Positions 26,693 through 36,467 of a DNA stretch of 64,000 nucleotides are shown here, one piece after another. The stretch lies in the NCBI GenBank assembly GCA_038141705.1, contig JAYQIQ010000004.1, positions 186,001 through 250,000 on the forward strand, written 5' to 3'. Position 1 is the first letter of the stretch; every line of letters begins with the position of its first letter. Made by a program: the position numbers and the translations under genes. The notes beneath the pieces were generated by a model, which saw only the letters and a program-made list of their open reading frames with translations, was not told the DNA's origin and did not search any database. The DNA comes from Eutrophomonas brisbanensis (GTDB lineage Bacteria; Pseudomonadota; Gammaproteobacteria; Burkholderiales; Eutrophovitaceae).

Positions 26693-27181
26693 TCAATCAA
26701 CTACGCACGTAGATTCCACTGATATCCACTGATCAGGCAACCAGGAAACATTGTAAACACACTGCCCCGATATACCAGCATATTTTCCTGTTCCACTAAC
26801 CAAAGTCAGCTTGCCATCGCCGCCACCGCCTTCCTGAACCTCTCCAGCGCCTCGATGACCACTCAATGATATCGTATCACCGCCCGAATCCGTCATTACG
26901 CAGTTGCTCGTTAGATCTAGACCTAGAGATGACTTATGAATTCGGACTGCACATCTCTGACGATACAACCCATTCGGCAACTTTCCAGTACTGCTGGAAT
27001 GCACTTCAGCAACTCCATCAAGCATACCCACCATAATTTTTCCGCCATCGTAATCCAAAGAGGAATAATCACTCTTTATGGTCGACGAAAGTTTTGCATT
27101 TGGGGCTGCACTGACAACTGTAGAGCCGAGCAGCAACCCAGCTAATGCGGCAATACTAAAAACTATGTTAATTTTTTTCAT
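26693..27181 (-). CDS. Small secreted protein, unknown function
   Basis: About 162 residues from ATG 27179-27181, chosen because AGGAG lies nine bases upstream and MKKINIVFSIAALAGLLLGS starts a clear signal peptide; the open frame extends 19 codons further but without these features. The mature part is Gly/Ser-rich and beta-rich: LDYDGGKIMVGMLDGVAEV, GGDTISLSGHRGAGEV, GGGGDGKLTLVSGTGKYAGI. Four cysteines (QRCAV, SNCVM, GQCVY, STCVVD) probably form two disulfides. GTGKYAGISG resembles the repeat of small beta-barrel secreted proteins (DUF3224-like), a weak match. It has its own terminator. Confidence 0.7.
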   Translation of the reverse strand: MKKINIVFSIAALAGLLLGSTVVSAAPNAKLSSTIKSDYSSLDYDGGKIMVGMLDGVAEVHSSSTGKLPNGLYRQRCAVRIHKSSLGLDLTSNCVMTDSGGDTISLSGHRGAGEVQEGGGGDGKLTLVSGTGKYAGISGQCVYNVSWLPDQWISVESTCVVD

Positions 27182-27309
27182 CTTTAGTTCTCCTAGAAAC
27201 AATTTATTCAAGACTCCAGTAAACTCAAGTCGAAGCAATTAAATCAATGTTATTGCCACCTCACTATACTATTTTTTGATATTGTTATTGCGACCCGTAA
27301 CGATTTATC

Positions 27310-28066
27310 TTGCAAACTCATTTAACTCTCGAAAAAAATCTAAACGCTCTCGCTGACGCCCAGGAAGCTGGCAAAGACGTTAGATACTGAAGGATTTGCG
27401 CTATTAGACCCGACGAGCGCACTTCTGCTCGCCGGCGTATCCACCTCTGAAGTAAAAACTCTTGAGTCCAGCTGGAATTACCTTGAAAAAGACCATTATC
27501 TCAAGGATGGCGGTAACTATAGAAGTCGGCGGCATGCGAGTGTCGTAATAAGCAGAAATGAAGTTTCTCGCGTTGCACATCGCGCCCATTGGCAACCGAC
27601 CACTTACAACGCACTCCATGGCGGTATACACCGCTGGTTTGAGCCGATAGGCGAAGAGTTTTTAAACTCCGTACCTGTGAAAAAACTTCTTACCTGGATC
27701 GCAAATACGGTGTCGAAAATTGATAAAAATGAAAGATGGTTTAGCGAAGTACACCAGTTTAGGATTGATACAACTGGAGGGATTGGCCGCCCCACTCCGG
27801 AGGGAGCACATCGGGATGGGGTCGATTGGGTAGCCCTTTTTCTTATTGGCAGACACAATATTTGTGGTGGCGAAACGCACGTTTTCAAACTCAACAGCAA
27901 CGAAGGTTATCGATTTTTAATGGATAAACCTTGGAGCTTAATACTCATGAACGACCGGAAGGTTATTCATGAAACCACACCCATCCAACCAATCGATACT
28001 CCGGGTTGGCGAGATACTCTAGTCATCACCCTCCGAGCAAATGGATTCCTGGATAGCCCCGAGTAA
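27310..28066 (+). CDS. 2OG-Fe dioxygenase family protein (one frameshift)
   Basis: The main frame carries EGFALLDPTSALLLAGVS, GGNYRSRRHASVVI, AHRAHWQPTTYNALHGGIHR, then PTPEGAHRDGVDWVALFLIG with the iron ligands His and Asp, GGETHVF, and VIHETTPI. It matches the Pfam 2OG-Fe_Oxy_2 (PF10014) layout, whose members hydroxylate free amino acids such as isoleucine. The frame opens after a stop at 27341 without a start codon. The codons from TTG 27310 (LTLEKNLNALADAQEAGK) join it if one A is removed from the AAA at 27373-27375. The repaired length is about 251 residues. The photolyase gene lies 76 bases downstream. Confidence 0.7.
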
Positions 28067-28142
28067 AAACAACTTAACCTCCGGGAATTTTCTGCACGAA
28101 AACGGTCCAATCACTCCGTATCAATACACTTAGCGCTATGTA

Positions 28143-29640
28143 ATGAATATTGTCTGGTTCAAACGGGATCTGCGGATATACGATCATGAGCCGTTAAATA
28201 ATGCCATCAAAAGTGGGCCAACCCTCGCCCTCTATATACTCGAACACGAGTTATGGCAACAACCAGACATGAGCAGACGTCATTATCGTTTTTTACAAGA
28301 CTGTCTAAACGATCTTGAACAGGATCTCAAAACAATAAACCTCAAACTCACTATCAGGGTGGGAGATGCCATTGAGGTTTTTAAAAACTTAAGTAGCGAA
28401 TTCAATATTCGGGCGATATATTCCCATCAGGAAACGTGGAACATGTGGACTTATGATCGAGACATCCGCGTTAACCGGTACTTAAGGGCACAAAATATTT
28501 TATGGAACGAATACCAGAACAATGGGATCTTTAGAAGATTGAAATCGAGGGATGGCTGGGCCTCTAAATGGCACCAATACATGAGCTCCGATCAAGTTCC
28601 GGTACCCAATTCTAGCCTTGGAATTACTGCTTTATCTGAACAACTTCCACCAGCTAGTCAGCTCAAATTAGATGGCTCGGTATCTGAAGATATGCAAACT
28701 GGTGGGCGTACTAATGCGCTAAAAACCATGAATAGCTTTTTTGAAGGGCGGGGGCAAAAATACAGTAGAGAGATGTCCTCTCCAGTGAGTGCTTATAACA
28801 GTTGCTCAAGAATCTCCCCGTATATCGCATTTGGATGTATTTCGATTAGAGATATATCAGGATGCACAAAAATTCAAAACTAAGGTTTTCGAGCGAGGCA
28901 ATCAAAAGGATCCATGGAGAATGTCAATCAGATCTTTTCTCTCGCGTCTCCGATGGCATTGTCATTTCATTCAGAAGCTAGAGGATCAGCCGAATATAGA
29001 AAATGAAAACTTACATTCCGCGATGGATGGGATACGAGAACCTGAGTTTAACGAGAAATTTTTCAACGCTTGGCGAGTTGGAAGAACTGGATACCCATTC
29101 GTTGACGCTTGTATGCGAGCCCTAGGCGCAACGGGATGGATAAACTTCCGTATGCGAGCGATGCTTGTAAGTTTTGCGTCGAACCATTTATGGCTCCACT
29201 GGCAGAAGCCAGCTCTGCATCTCGCTAATATGTTTATTGATTATGAACCTGGAATACATTATCCACAGATTCAAATGCAATCGGGAACAACCGGCATCAA
29301 TGCAATAAGAATCTACAATCCCATCAAACAAGGTTTGGATCAAGATCCTTCAGGCGTATTCATAAGAACTTGGGTCCCAGAAATTTCACATCTACCCTTA
29401 TCGGTACTTCATACACCATGGGATTCCAAGGAACCCCCGACTTCTTATCCCAAACCAATAGTAGATGAGGTTGCAGCGAGAAAATCGGCGAATCAAAGAC
29501 TGTATGCATTAAGGGGTTCTGAAGAATTCAGAGCTAAAGCTAGTGCAATTGCAAAAAAACATGCAAGCCGGAAACCAAATCCCAAGATCACGCGTCGAAG
29601 CAAAGAAATAGACGCAAAAAAACAAATTGAGTTGTTTTAA
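28143..29640 (+). CDS. Cryptochrome/photolyase family flavoprotein (one frameshift)
   Basis: The N-terminal photolyase domain is intact (IVWFKRDLRIYDHEPL). The FAD domain runs into a stop after ISPYIAFGCISIRD and continues in another frame as EIYQDAQKFK..., then WRVGRTGYPFVDACMRALG, TGWINFRMRAMLVSFASNH, GINAIRIYNPIKQG and FIRTWVPEI. The switch is near 28850. Restoring a GA dinucleotide gives ISIREIYQDAQ, the expected join, for a protein of about 500 residues. Repair specificity (CPD, 6-4 or signalling) cannot be read. A DUF2805 gene follows after 11 bases, the usual companion. Confidence 0.8.
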
Positions 29641-29651
29641 CAGTTTGGAAT

Positions 29652-29873
29652 ATGAATAAATTATTTCTCTCGAAATTAACAGCTTTTGATATCAGCGAGA
29701 TCATCGAGATGGCCCTATCGGACCACACGAGCTTTGCCAGCATCCGAAACACTCATGGCCTGCGTGAGAAGGAAGTTAAATATCTGATGAGAAAAAATCT
29801 GAAAAGAGGCGCCTATCAAGCCTGGCGACGGAGAGTGCGGCAATTCTCAGATAGGCGTATGACCTACAAATAA
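29652..29873 (+). CDS. DUF2805 / TIGR03643 family small protein
   Basis: A 73-residue basic protein: LTAFDISEIIEMALSDHTSF, IRNTHGLREKEVKYLMRKNL and KRGAYQAWRRRVRQF. This is the TIGR03643/DUF2805 pattern, a short helix-turn-helix-like protein commonly found next to cryptochrome/photolyase genes in aquatic bacteria. The sequence suggests DNA binding, but no function is established to my knowledge. Starts at ATG 29652, 11 bases after the photolyase stop, so cotranscription is likely. Confidence 0.85.
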   Translation: MNKLFLSKLTAFDISEIIEMALSDHTSFASIRNTHGLREKEVKYLMRKNLKRGAYQAWRRRVRQFSDRRMTYK

Positions 29874-29935
29874 ACGTGAGTCTTCGAGACTAAAACATTT
29901 TTGATCAAACTAAATACCGATAAGTAACCATCATA

Positions 29936-29966
29936 AAAAAAGCCACCGTTATAACGGTGGCTTTTC
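29936..29966. terminator. Bidirectional rho-independent terminator
   Basis: AAAGCCACCGTT (29939-29950) pairs with AACGGTGGCTTT (29953-29964) with a tight loop, flanked by an A run on the left and T's on the right. It separates the convergent DUF2805 (plus) and peroxiredoxin (minus) genes. Confidence 0.9.
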
Positions 29967-29992
29967 ATCACGAGCGGACCGAACCATTAACT

Positions 29993-30646
29993 TCAGCTCG
30001 GTAGCCGCGCTTTCCGCAAATAAGGAGTCAATGTCTCGAACTCACCAAATTTAGCCTTCGCATCTGCATCACTCACGGCTGCTGGGATAACAATATCCTG
30101 CCCAACTTGCCAATTTGCTGGGGTCGCCACGCCATTCGCAGCAGTCGTCTGCAAAGCATCTAGCGCGCGAAGCACTTCGGCAAAGTTTCGACCTACTGAC
30201 ATTGGATAGGTCATTGTAAGCTTGAGTTGTTTATCCGGGCCAATAATAAATACTGATCGCACAGTGGCACTGTGATTTGGCGTTCTCCCATCGGGTAAAT
30301 ATGCCTCGGCAGGCAACATGTCAAACGCTTTTGAGACCTCCAAACCGTCATCCGCAATGATCGGAAACTCGGGTTTTGCACCACCAACCTTTTCGATATC
30401 TTTTTTCCAATTACGATGATCCTCCGCACTGTCAACAGAGATCCCGATCACTTTCGTTCCTCGCTTTTCCCACTCAGCTTTTAACTGCGCAACAGCACCG
30501 AATTCAGTCGTGCAAACTGGCGTGAAGTCCTTAGGGTGAGAAAACAGAATTGTCCAGCTGTTCCCAACAAACTCATGTAAGGATATCTCTCCCGTATCAG
30601 TAACGACCTTTAGGTCGGGAATGGTATCGTTAATACGTAAACCCAT
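29993..30646 (-). CDS. 1-Cys peroxiredoxin, Prx6 type
   Basis: A 217-residue peroxidase. The catalytic motif is FSHPKDFTPVCTTEFG with the peroxidatic Cys. The conserved Arg lies in SATVRSVFIIGPDKQ, and the C-terminal extension ending TPYLRKARLPS is typical of the Prx6 subfamily, which lacks a resolving Cys in this position. Start ATG 30644-30646 with GAAAGGAA upstream. It faces glutathione reductase and RidA genes and adds to a local oxidative-stress cluster. Likely cytoplasmic. Confidence 0.92.
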   Translation of the reverse strand: MGLRINDTIPDLKVVTDTGEISLHEFVGNSWTILFSHPKDFTPVCTTEFGAVAQLKAEWEKRGTKVIGISVDSAEDHRNWKKDIEKVGGAKPEFPIIADDGLEVSKAFDMLPAEAYLPDGRTPNHSATVRSVFIIGPDKQLKLTMTYPMSVGRNFAEVLRALDALQTTAANGVATPANWQVGQDIVIPAAVSDADAKAKFGEFETLTPYLRKARLPS

Positions 30647-30745
30647 TTTTAATTCCTTTCATTTTCTCTAAAAAAAATTAACACTAAACACCATCACTGT
30701 TTAGATTGGCGCAAAACACGAGAAAGGTTCTCATCCTTACGACAT

Positions 30746-31423
30746 TTAAGCCATAGAATCTACACGCACAATCTCGCTCGCGACCTCAATAAGATTATCG
30801 CCCAACACGTCAGGTTGAGTGAAGAGTGGGTTCCAAATCATACCAGCTCGTCGGATGAACGCACCTCGGGTCCCAACAGACATCGCACCCGCCACATCCC
30901 AAGAGTGACATGCAATTAACCGGCAATCTGAAGGCAAACACCCCATACTCTTAGCCGCATGATGATAGACCTTTGGATCAGGTTTTACCGTCTTAACTTC
31001 TTCCACCGAAATGACTTTTTCGAAATACTCTTTAATACCAGCGTTTACTAGTTGCTCATTAGCAACCTGCGAAGGAGAGTTTGTCAGCGCAGCCATTCGA
31101 TATTTCTTGTCCCTTAGAGTAGCAAGACCTTCGGCTACATCCGAATGAGCAGGCATGATCCGCATCTTTCCAACGATCTCCCCTATGATTTCGTCATTAA
31201 GAGTAACGCGCTGCCGTTCAGCGATCATCTTAAGTGCTGCCTTTCCAATTTCAGCGAAGTTTGAGTAATTTCCTACAATAACACTCAACATGGCAGATTG
31301 AATCAATTGGTTGAACCATTCAGTAGTTATCTTTTCTGAACCAAGATGCACAGCAAAAGACTCGTGTAAACCAGCCAGGTCCAGTAAGGTTTCGTTTACA
31401 TCAAAAAGTAGGACTCGCTGCAT
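30746..31423 (-). CDS. HAD hydrolase, haloacid dehalogenase type II-like
   Basis: About 225 residues from ATG 31421-31423, chosen over a start seven codons upstream because AAAGGAGCAAGTT precedes it and MQRVLLFDVNETLLDL begins the domain. Motif I Asp in FDVNET, motif II LTNSPSQ, motif III Lys in VKPDPKVYHHAAK, motif IV CHSWDVAGA. The HSWD form differs from the SSNxWD of proven L-2-haloacid dehalogenases (His in place of Asn), so the substrate is uncertain. It diverges from glutathione reductase with 94 bases between them. Confidence 0.8.
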   Translation of the reverse strand: MQRVLLFDVNETLLDLAGLHESFAVHLGSEKITTEWFNQLIQSAMLSVIVGNYSNFAEIGKAALKMIAERQRVTLNDEIIGEIVGKMRIMPAHSDVAEGLATLRDKKYRMAALTNSPSQVANEQLVNAGIKEYFEKVISVEEVKTVKPDPKVYHHAAKSMGCLPSDCRLIACHSWDVAGAMSVGTRGAFIRRAGMIWNPLFTQPDVLGDNLIEVASEIVRVDSMA

Positions 31424-31517
31424 AACTTGCTCCTTTCGCTTCATTTATCATTCCGTCCTGAGTAGGACGAAAAGAAATCCGCTTATACTTACGCGCTAAT
31501 AAAACTGAAAGGTTAAC

Positions 31518-32886
31518 ATGTCTCAATATGATTTAATTGTGATTGGCGGCGGAAGCGGTGGAGTAGCTACTGCCAATCGTGCAGCTAGTTATGGTGCCAA
31601 CGTGGCCCTTATCGAGAAAGCGGCCATGGGCGGCACGTGCGTAAATGTAGGCTGCGTTCCAAAGAAAATTATGTGGTCGGCTGCAAGCCTAAAGGAAGCG
31701 GGACACGAAGCATCGAACTACGGGTTTGATACCCAAATTGGCGCGCTTGATTGGAAAAAACTCAAGACCCAGAGAGATGAATACATCGAGCGACTCAATA
31801 AAGGATATGAGAGTGGTCTCGCAAAAAACAAGGTCACCGTGTTTAATGGTAACGCCTCCGTAATCAGCCCTACGACTGTCCAAATAGATGAGCAAATCCT
31901 CGAAGGGAAAAAACTCCTAATCGCTACCGGAGGTCGGCCCTCAGTTCCAGAAATTCCAGGCGCTGAATTTGGCATCACATCCGACGGCTTCTTTGAGCTC
32001 ACAGCACTTCCCGAACGAGTCGCAATAATTGGGTCAGGCTACATCGCGGTAGAGCTCGCTGGAGTCCTTAACGCGCTGGGTAGCAAGGTAACGATTATCG
32101 TTAGAAGAAAAGGAGTGCTGAATTCTTTCGATCAAACAGTTAGAGAAAAACTTATGGAAGAGATGGAGAAAGCCGGCATCACTTTCATCAAGGAGACCCA
32201 AGTTACAGCCATCGAAAAAACCACTCTCTTAGAGTCTTGACTGATAACCAGCATGAGCTCGATGGATTTGATCAAGTAATTTGGGCCGTTGGCAGAACTC
32301 CCAATACACAGAACATCGGACTGGAAAATATGGGAATCGATATTGACAGTAGGGGTTATGTCAAAGTTGATCAGTTCCAGGAAACGTCAGTTAGAAATAT
32401 ATATGCCGTCGGTGATATCGTGGGAACGTTTGAACTAACCCCGTAGCGATCGCAGCTGGACGGCGACTTGCGGATCGCTTGTTTGGCAATAAACCTGACC
32501 GCTATCTACCCTACTCGAATATTCCGACAGTCATTTTTAGCCACCCACCAATTGGAACGGTGGGATTGAGCGAGGAACAAGCGATCAAAGTCCATGGAAT
32601 CGAGAATGTAAAAATTTACGAAACCGACTTTAAACCAATGTATTACGCATTTAACTCTAATCCTCCCCGCTGCTACATGAAATTAGTCGTTGTCGGCTCA
32701 GATGAAAAGGTTATTGGTTGCCATGGTATCGGATTGGGGCTAGACGAAATGATGCAGGGATTTGCCATTGCAGTGCGACTTGGCGTTAATAAATCAGAAT
32801 TTGACGATACCGTTGCAATTCATCCAACAGCCTCGGAAGAAATGGTAACGATGAAGAACTCTCGGAATGCAGTACTACCCGTTTAA
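31518..32886 (+). CDS. gor: Glutathione-disulfide reductase (two frameshifts)
   Basis: Reduces oxidised glutathione with NADPH. FAD site [18 protein letters not shown], redox disulfide [18 protein letters not shown] region [15 protein letters not shown]. The frame breaks at a run of six A (32215-32220) and at CCCC (32440-32443). Adding one A gives [15 protein letters not shown], and adding one C gives [21 protein letters not shown]; both are the expected continuations. The dimerisation domain follows, with [18 protein letters not shown] and the active-site HPTASEE. The repaired product is about 456 residues, as normal. Start ATG with AAAGG upstream. Confidence 0.88.
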
Positions 32887-32912
32887 CAATTAATCAAAAG
32901 AGGATCTATCTC

Positions 32913-33260
32913 ATGACTTTGAAACGCATTGATGTCAACCCTAGGATGTCTCAAGTGGTGGTACATGGAAATACGATTTACACAGCTGGAATTGTAGCTG
33001 ACGACCCAAATGCAGACATTGGTGGACAGACAGGACAAATACTGGACAAAATAGATAACTACCTTATCCAATGCGGATCAAATAAAACAAAAATCATATC
33101 TGCAACTATTTGGTTAGCTGACATGAGCGATTTCTCTGCAATGAATGAAGTTTGGGATATGTGGGTTCCAAAAGGAGAAACGCCAGCTCGCGCTTGTGTA
33201 GAGTCCACGTTGGCAACACCAAAATATAAGGTGGAAATTCGCGTAATCGCTGCTGTTTAG
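32913..33260 (+). CDS. RidA family protein
   Basis: A 115-residue YjgF/YER057c/UK114 protein. VVVHGNTIYTAGIVADD begins the fold, GQTGQILDKIDNYLIQCG follows, and ETPARACVESTLATPKYKVEI carries the conserved Arg of the ligand site. RidA deaminates reactive enamine/imine intermediates, for example those formed by threonine dehydratase, which is encoded at 53163 in this window. Shine-Dalgarno AGAGGAT is well placed. It follows glutathione reductase by 26 bases, so an operon is possible. Confidence 0.9.
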   Translation: MTLKRIDVNPRMSQVVVHGNTIYTAGIVADDPNADIGGQTGQILDKIDNYLIQCGSNKTKIISATIWLADMSDFSAMNEVWDMWVPKGETPARACVESTLATPKYKVEIRVIAAV

Positions 33261-33283
33261 AAATTTAACTCCCGATCCGCTAT

Positions 33284-34217
33284 TTACTCTATTGCGGTAT
33301 CGGGAACTTCTCTGGACTTTGTTTTGTGACCGAGTGCGACATACAATCCCGCCAAGACGATCACAAACATTCCGATGAAACCTGTCATGTCTGGCAGATG
33401 GCCGAACGCAATAAATCCAAATATTGTTACCCATATCAACTGCACATAACCGAGTGGGGAAAGAAATGAGGCTTGTTCAAGCCCCATCGCTTTGATAAGC
33501 ATAAAATGGCCCTGCCGCGCCTGCGACGCCAAGAAATAAAAATTTTGGCAAGTCAATTAACTTGGGTGACACCCAGAAAAAAGGAATCAAGAAACTAAGC
33601 ACTACCGTTCCCACTAAGGCGGTATAAAAAAGTGTAGTCACAGCATCTTCCCGATTGGAAAAATTCCGAGTCATGATCTGATACAAGCTGTAGCAGGTCG
33701 CCGCAACCAGCGGAAGTAAAAAATGCCAATCAAAATGCTGAGTTGGATTTACCACAAATAATACCCCGAGAAACCCAACAACAACGGCAATCCACCGTGA
33801 GGCAGAGACAACCTCTTTCAAGATCCAACTCGCAAAAACCGTTACGAGAAGTGGGGATACAAAACTTATCGATTTAGCTGTTGCAAGAGGCAAAAAACTC
33901 AAGGACGTGAAATAGAACCCCGTCGAACCCATCAAAAGTGTGGCTCTCAGTAACTGCTCTTTTGGATTATTGGTTCTGACCATCTTAACCCCAAACTTCG
34001 GGACAAAGACAATCAACATAATTAGAAAATGTGCAATGTATCGGAACCAAACAATCTCGACAACGGAATACGTCTGAGTCAGTGACTTCGCAGTGGTCTC
34101 AAGCATAGCGAACATCAGCACCATCCCCATCATATAAACGGTAGCTTGCTGGGTACGGTTAAGTGATCTGAAAAAATGACCCATCGGGTTGACAAACAAC
34201 TTATAGAGGCTCCGCAT
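33284..34217 (-). CDS. EamA/DMT-superfamily transporter (one frameshift)
   Basis: A ten-helix drug/metabolite transporter in two EamA halves. The first half contains YSVVEIVWFRYIAHFLIM and TGFYFTSLSFLPLATAKSI (typical LPLA.A), and the second contains VAATCYSLYQIMTRNFS. The frame breaks near plus-strand 33512, where removing one G from GGG gives GVAGAAGHFMLIKAMGLEQA, the conserved repeat of the family. It ends in a charged C-terminal tail. The repaired product is about 310 residues. Substrate is unknown. It diverges from a serine hydrolase gene. Confidence 0.8.
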
Positions 34218-34371
34218 GAAAACACGCGATTCTATATTGTTTTTTTAATCAAGTTAATTTGGCCCCGATAAGGCGAGCTAGTTTTTGACACAACTAACAA
34301 TTTGTAGAGATAAAAATAATTCGTTTTCTATAGAATTACCGGTTTTAACGACCTTCTTAGGAGCAACCACA

Positions 34372-35649
34372 ATGACGCGCGCTTTGCGACGCAATACTTC
34401 CCTTCTTTTAGGGATACTTACGCTACTCAGTTCTATTGAGACCTTTTCTGCCCCGCTCCCGCTGGCAGCTCCGGAAGAGGTGGGCATGTCTTCGAAGCGA
34501 CTTAATCGAATTACGGAACGATTCCAGAAAGCGATTGACGATGGGAACTTGCCGGGAGCAGTTATCAATATCGCCCGGGAGGGGAAGCTCGTGTATTCGA
34601 ATGCTCTTGGTTGGCAAGACGTTGAAGCGGGCATCAAAATGGACCAGGACTCAATATTTAGGATCTACTCTATGACGAAGCCAATCGTCAGCGTGGCTGC
34701 CATGGTTTTAGTTGAGCAAGGCAAGCTGTCTCTAACGGATCCAATTTCAAAGTACATTCCCGCTTTCGAAAAAATGTCCGTAGGCGTGGAGTTCAAAGAT
34801 GAGCAAGGTAACCCAACGCTGACCCTTGAACCTGCCAAAAAAGCAATTACGGTTCAGGACTTACTCCGCCACACATCGGGATTAACTTACGGTGTTTTTG
34901 GGGAGATGAATCAGGTAAAAAAACACTATATCGAAGCTAACATACGCTCACAGAACTGGATTCTCGAGGATTTTGTGAATACCCTTGCCACCCTACCCCT
35001 TCAATACCAGCCGGGGACCACTTGGGAGTACGGGCGCTCGACTGATGTCTTAGGTCGCGTGATTGAGGTAGCTTCGGGAACGACACTAGATAAATTCCTA
35101 GAGAAGAGCATATTCAACCGTTTAGCTATGAAAGACACTAGCTTCGGGGTTCCACACGCAAAGCACGATCGCGTTGCAGAGAACACAGTCGATCGAAAAA
35201 CGGGGCAAAAAATAGAATTAATTAATGTGAAGATCCCAATGGTATTCTTTGCGGGGGGCCACGGCCTCACGTCGAGTGCAGACGATTACATACGTTTCTG
35301 TCAAATGCTACTAAATGGCGGAGAATTGGATGGCGTGAGAATCTTATCTCCGAAAACTGTTCGCTTTCTATCCTCAAACCATCTAAACGAAGAAATCAGT
35401 AAGGGAGCATATTATTTGCCAGGACCTGGATACGGATTTGGTCTAGGTTTCGCGACGCGTCTTGAAAATGGACAGTCTGCTTGGCCAGGATCGACGGGTG
35501 AATATTTTTGGGCGGGTTACGCCGGCACATACTTTTGGATTGACCCTGAGGAGAGTTTAGTTGTTTCACTAATGACTCAGGATCCTTACCGAAGGAATGA
35601 ACATCGCGTATTGCTTCGCAACCTAGTCTATCAAGCTATTATCGAATAA
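34372..35649 (+). CDS. Secreted serine hydrolase, class C beta-lactamase family
   Basis: About 425 residues from ATG 34372, chosen because AGGAG lies eight bases upstream and a signal peptide follows (SLLLGILTLLSSIETFSA); the open frame runs 29 codons further upstream without either. Nucleophile motif IYSMTKP (SxxK), then VQDLLRHTSGLTYG, WEYGRSTDVLGRV (the Tyr of the YxN position), and GGHGLTSSADDYIRF. The C-terminal TYFWIDPEESLVVSLMTQ closes the fold. A periplasmic esterase, DD-peptidase or beta-lactamase-like role; substrate not assignable. It precedes an SDR gene by 17 bases, likely cotranscribed. Confidence 0.88.
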   Translation: MTRALRRNTSLLLGILTLLSSIETFSAPLPLAAPEEVGMSSKRLNRITERFQKAIDDGNLPGAVINIAREGKLVYSNALGWQDVEAGIKMDQDSIFRIYSMTKPIVSVAAMVLVEQGKLSLTDPISKYIPAFEKMSVGVEFKDEQGNPTLTLEPAKKAITVQDLLRHTSGLTYGVFGEMNQVKKHYIEANIRSQNWILEDFVNTLATLPLQYQPGTTWEYGRSTDVLGRVIEVASGTTLDKFLEKSIFNRLAMKDTSFGVPHAKHDRVAENTVDRKTGQKIELINVKIPMVFFAGGHGLTSSADDYIRFCQMLLNGGELDGVRILSPKTVRFLSSNHLNEEISKGAYYLPGPGYGFGLGFATRLENGQSAWPGSTGEYFWAGYAGTYFWIDPEESLVVSLMTQDPYRRNEHRVLLRNLVYQAIIE

Positions 35650-35666
35650 TTTTAGAGGGGCAAAAA

Positions 35667-36452
35667 ATGGAAGATAAACTTTTCTCAGTAAAAGACCAAA
35701 TCGTTCTTATTCCTGGTGGAAGCCGTGGAATTGGCAGAGCTATCGCAAACGAGTTTGCCGTCAGAGATGCGCGTGTGATCTTAGCTGGCCGCGAGGAGGA
35801 GACCCTCAAAAAAACCGCCAGCGAAATTTCTGAAGGCGCTAAACCAGTAGAGTATTTTGTATGCGATATTTCCAAAGAATCGGAAATTGATGCTTTGGTA
35901 ACGCATGTCGTTGAGCGACACGGTCGGATCGATACGCTAATCAATGTAGCTGGGGTCAACAAGCGCATGAAAGTGGAAAATTATACTGCCGAAGAATACG
36001 ACTGGATCACCGATATCAATGCGAGAGGTGCATTCATGGTCGCACAGAAAGTAGGCCAACAGCTGATAAAACAAAAAGCGGGCAACATTATTAACGTAGA
36101 TTCTTTGAATACTTACGCCCCGCTAAGAGGAACAACTCCATATGCCATGAGCAAAGCGAGCGTGCTAATGCTCACTCGAGGCCTGGCAAACGAATGGGGG
36201 CGACACGGAATTCGCGTCAACTCCATTGCTCCAGGATTCATTATTACGGACCTGACTCGAAAAGTGTGGGAAGACAAAACGATGCAGGCGTGGGGCAAAG
36301 AGAACACCCCGCTCGAGCGACTAGGTGAAGTTTCTGATCTCACGGGAGCTGCAATATTTTTAGCCTCTCAAGCCTCAAAATATATGACGGGGCAAACAAT
36401 TCGAGTTGATGGCGGAATCACCTCCGGATTTAACTGGCCAATCGAGCTCTAG
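35667..36452 (+). CDS. SDR family oxidoreductase
   Basis: A 261-residue classical short-chain dehydrogenase. Cofactor site IPGGSRGIGRAIANEFA with the NADP-friendly Arg in LAGREEET. NVAGVNKRM is the NNAG equivalent. The catalytic Ser is in NVDSLNTYAP and the Tyr-Lys pair in YAMSKASVLM. The end is GQTIRVDGGITSGFNWP. It resembles gluconate 5-dehydrogenase/glucose 1-dehydrogenase subgroups, but specificity is inferred. Strong GAGGGG Shine-Dalgarno sequence. Lies between the serine hydrolase and the di-haem oxidoreductase genes, all on the plus strand. Confidence 0.88.
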   Translation: MEDKLFSVKDQIVLIPGGSRGIGRAIANEFAVRDARVILAGREEETLKKTASEISEGAKPVEYFVCDISKESEIDALVTHVVERHGRIDTLINVAGVNKRMKVENYTAEEYDWITDINARGAFMVAQKVGQQLIKQKAGNIINVDSLNTYAPLRGTTPYAMSKASVLMLTRGLANEWGRHGIRVNSIAPGFIITDLTRKVWEDKTMQAWGKENTPLERLGEVSDLTGAAIFLASQASKYMTGQTIRVDGGITSGFNWPIEL

Positions 36453-36467
36453 AATAAATGGAAGTAC

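Noticed and set aside
27404..27900. Overlapping minus-strand frames opposite the 2OG dioxygenase gene
   Set aside because: The plus strand carries the iron-ligand motif and continuous homology; the minus frames are shadows.
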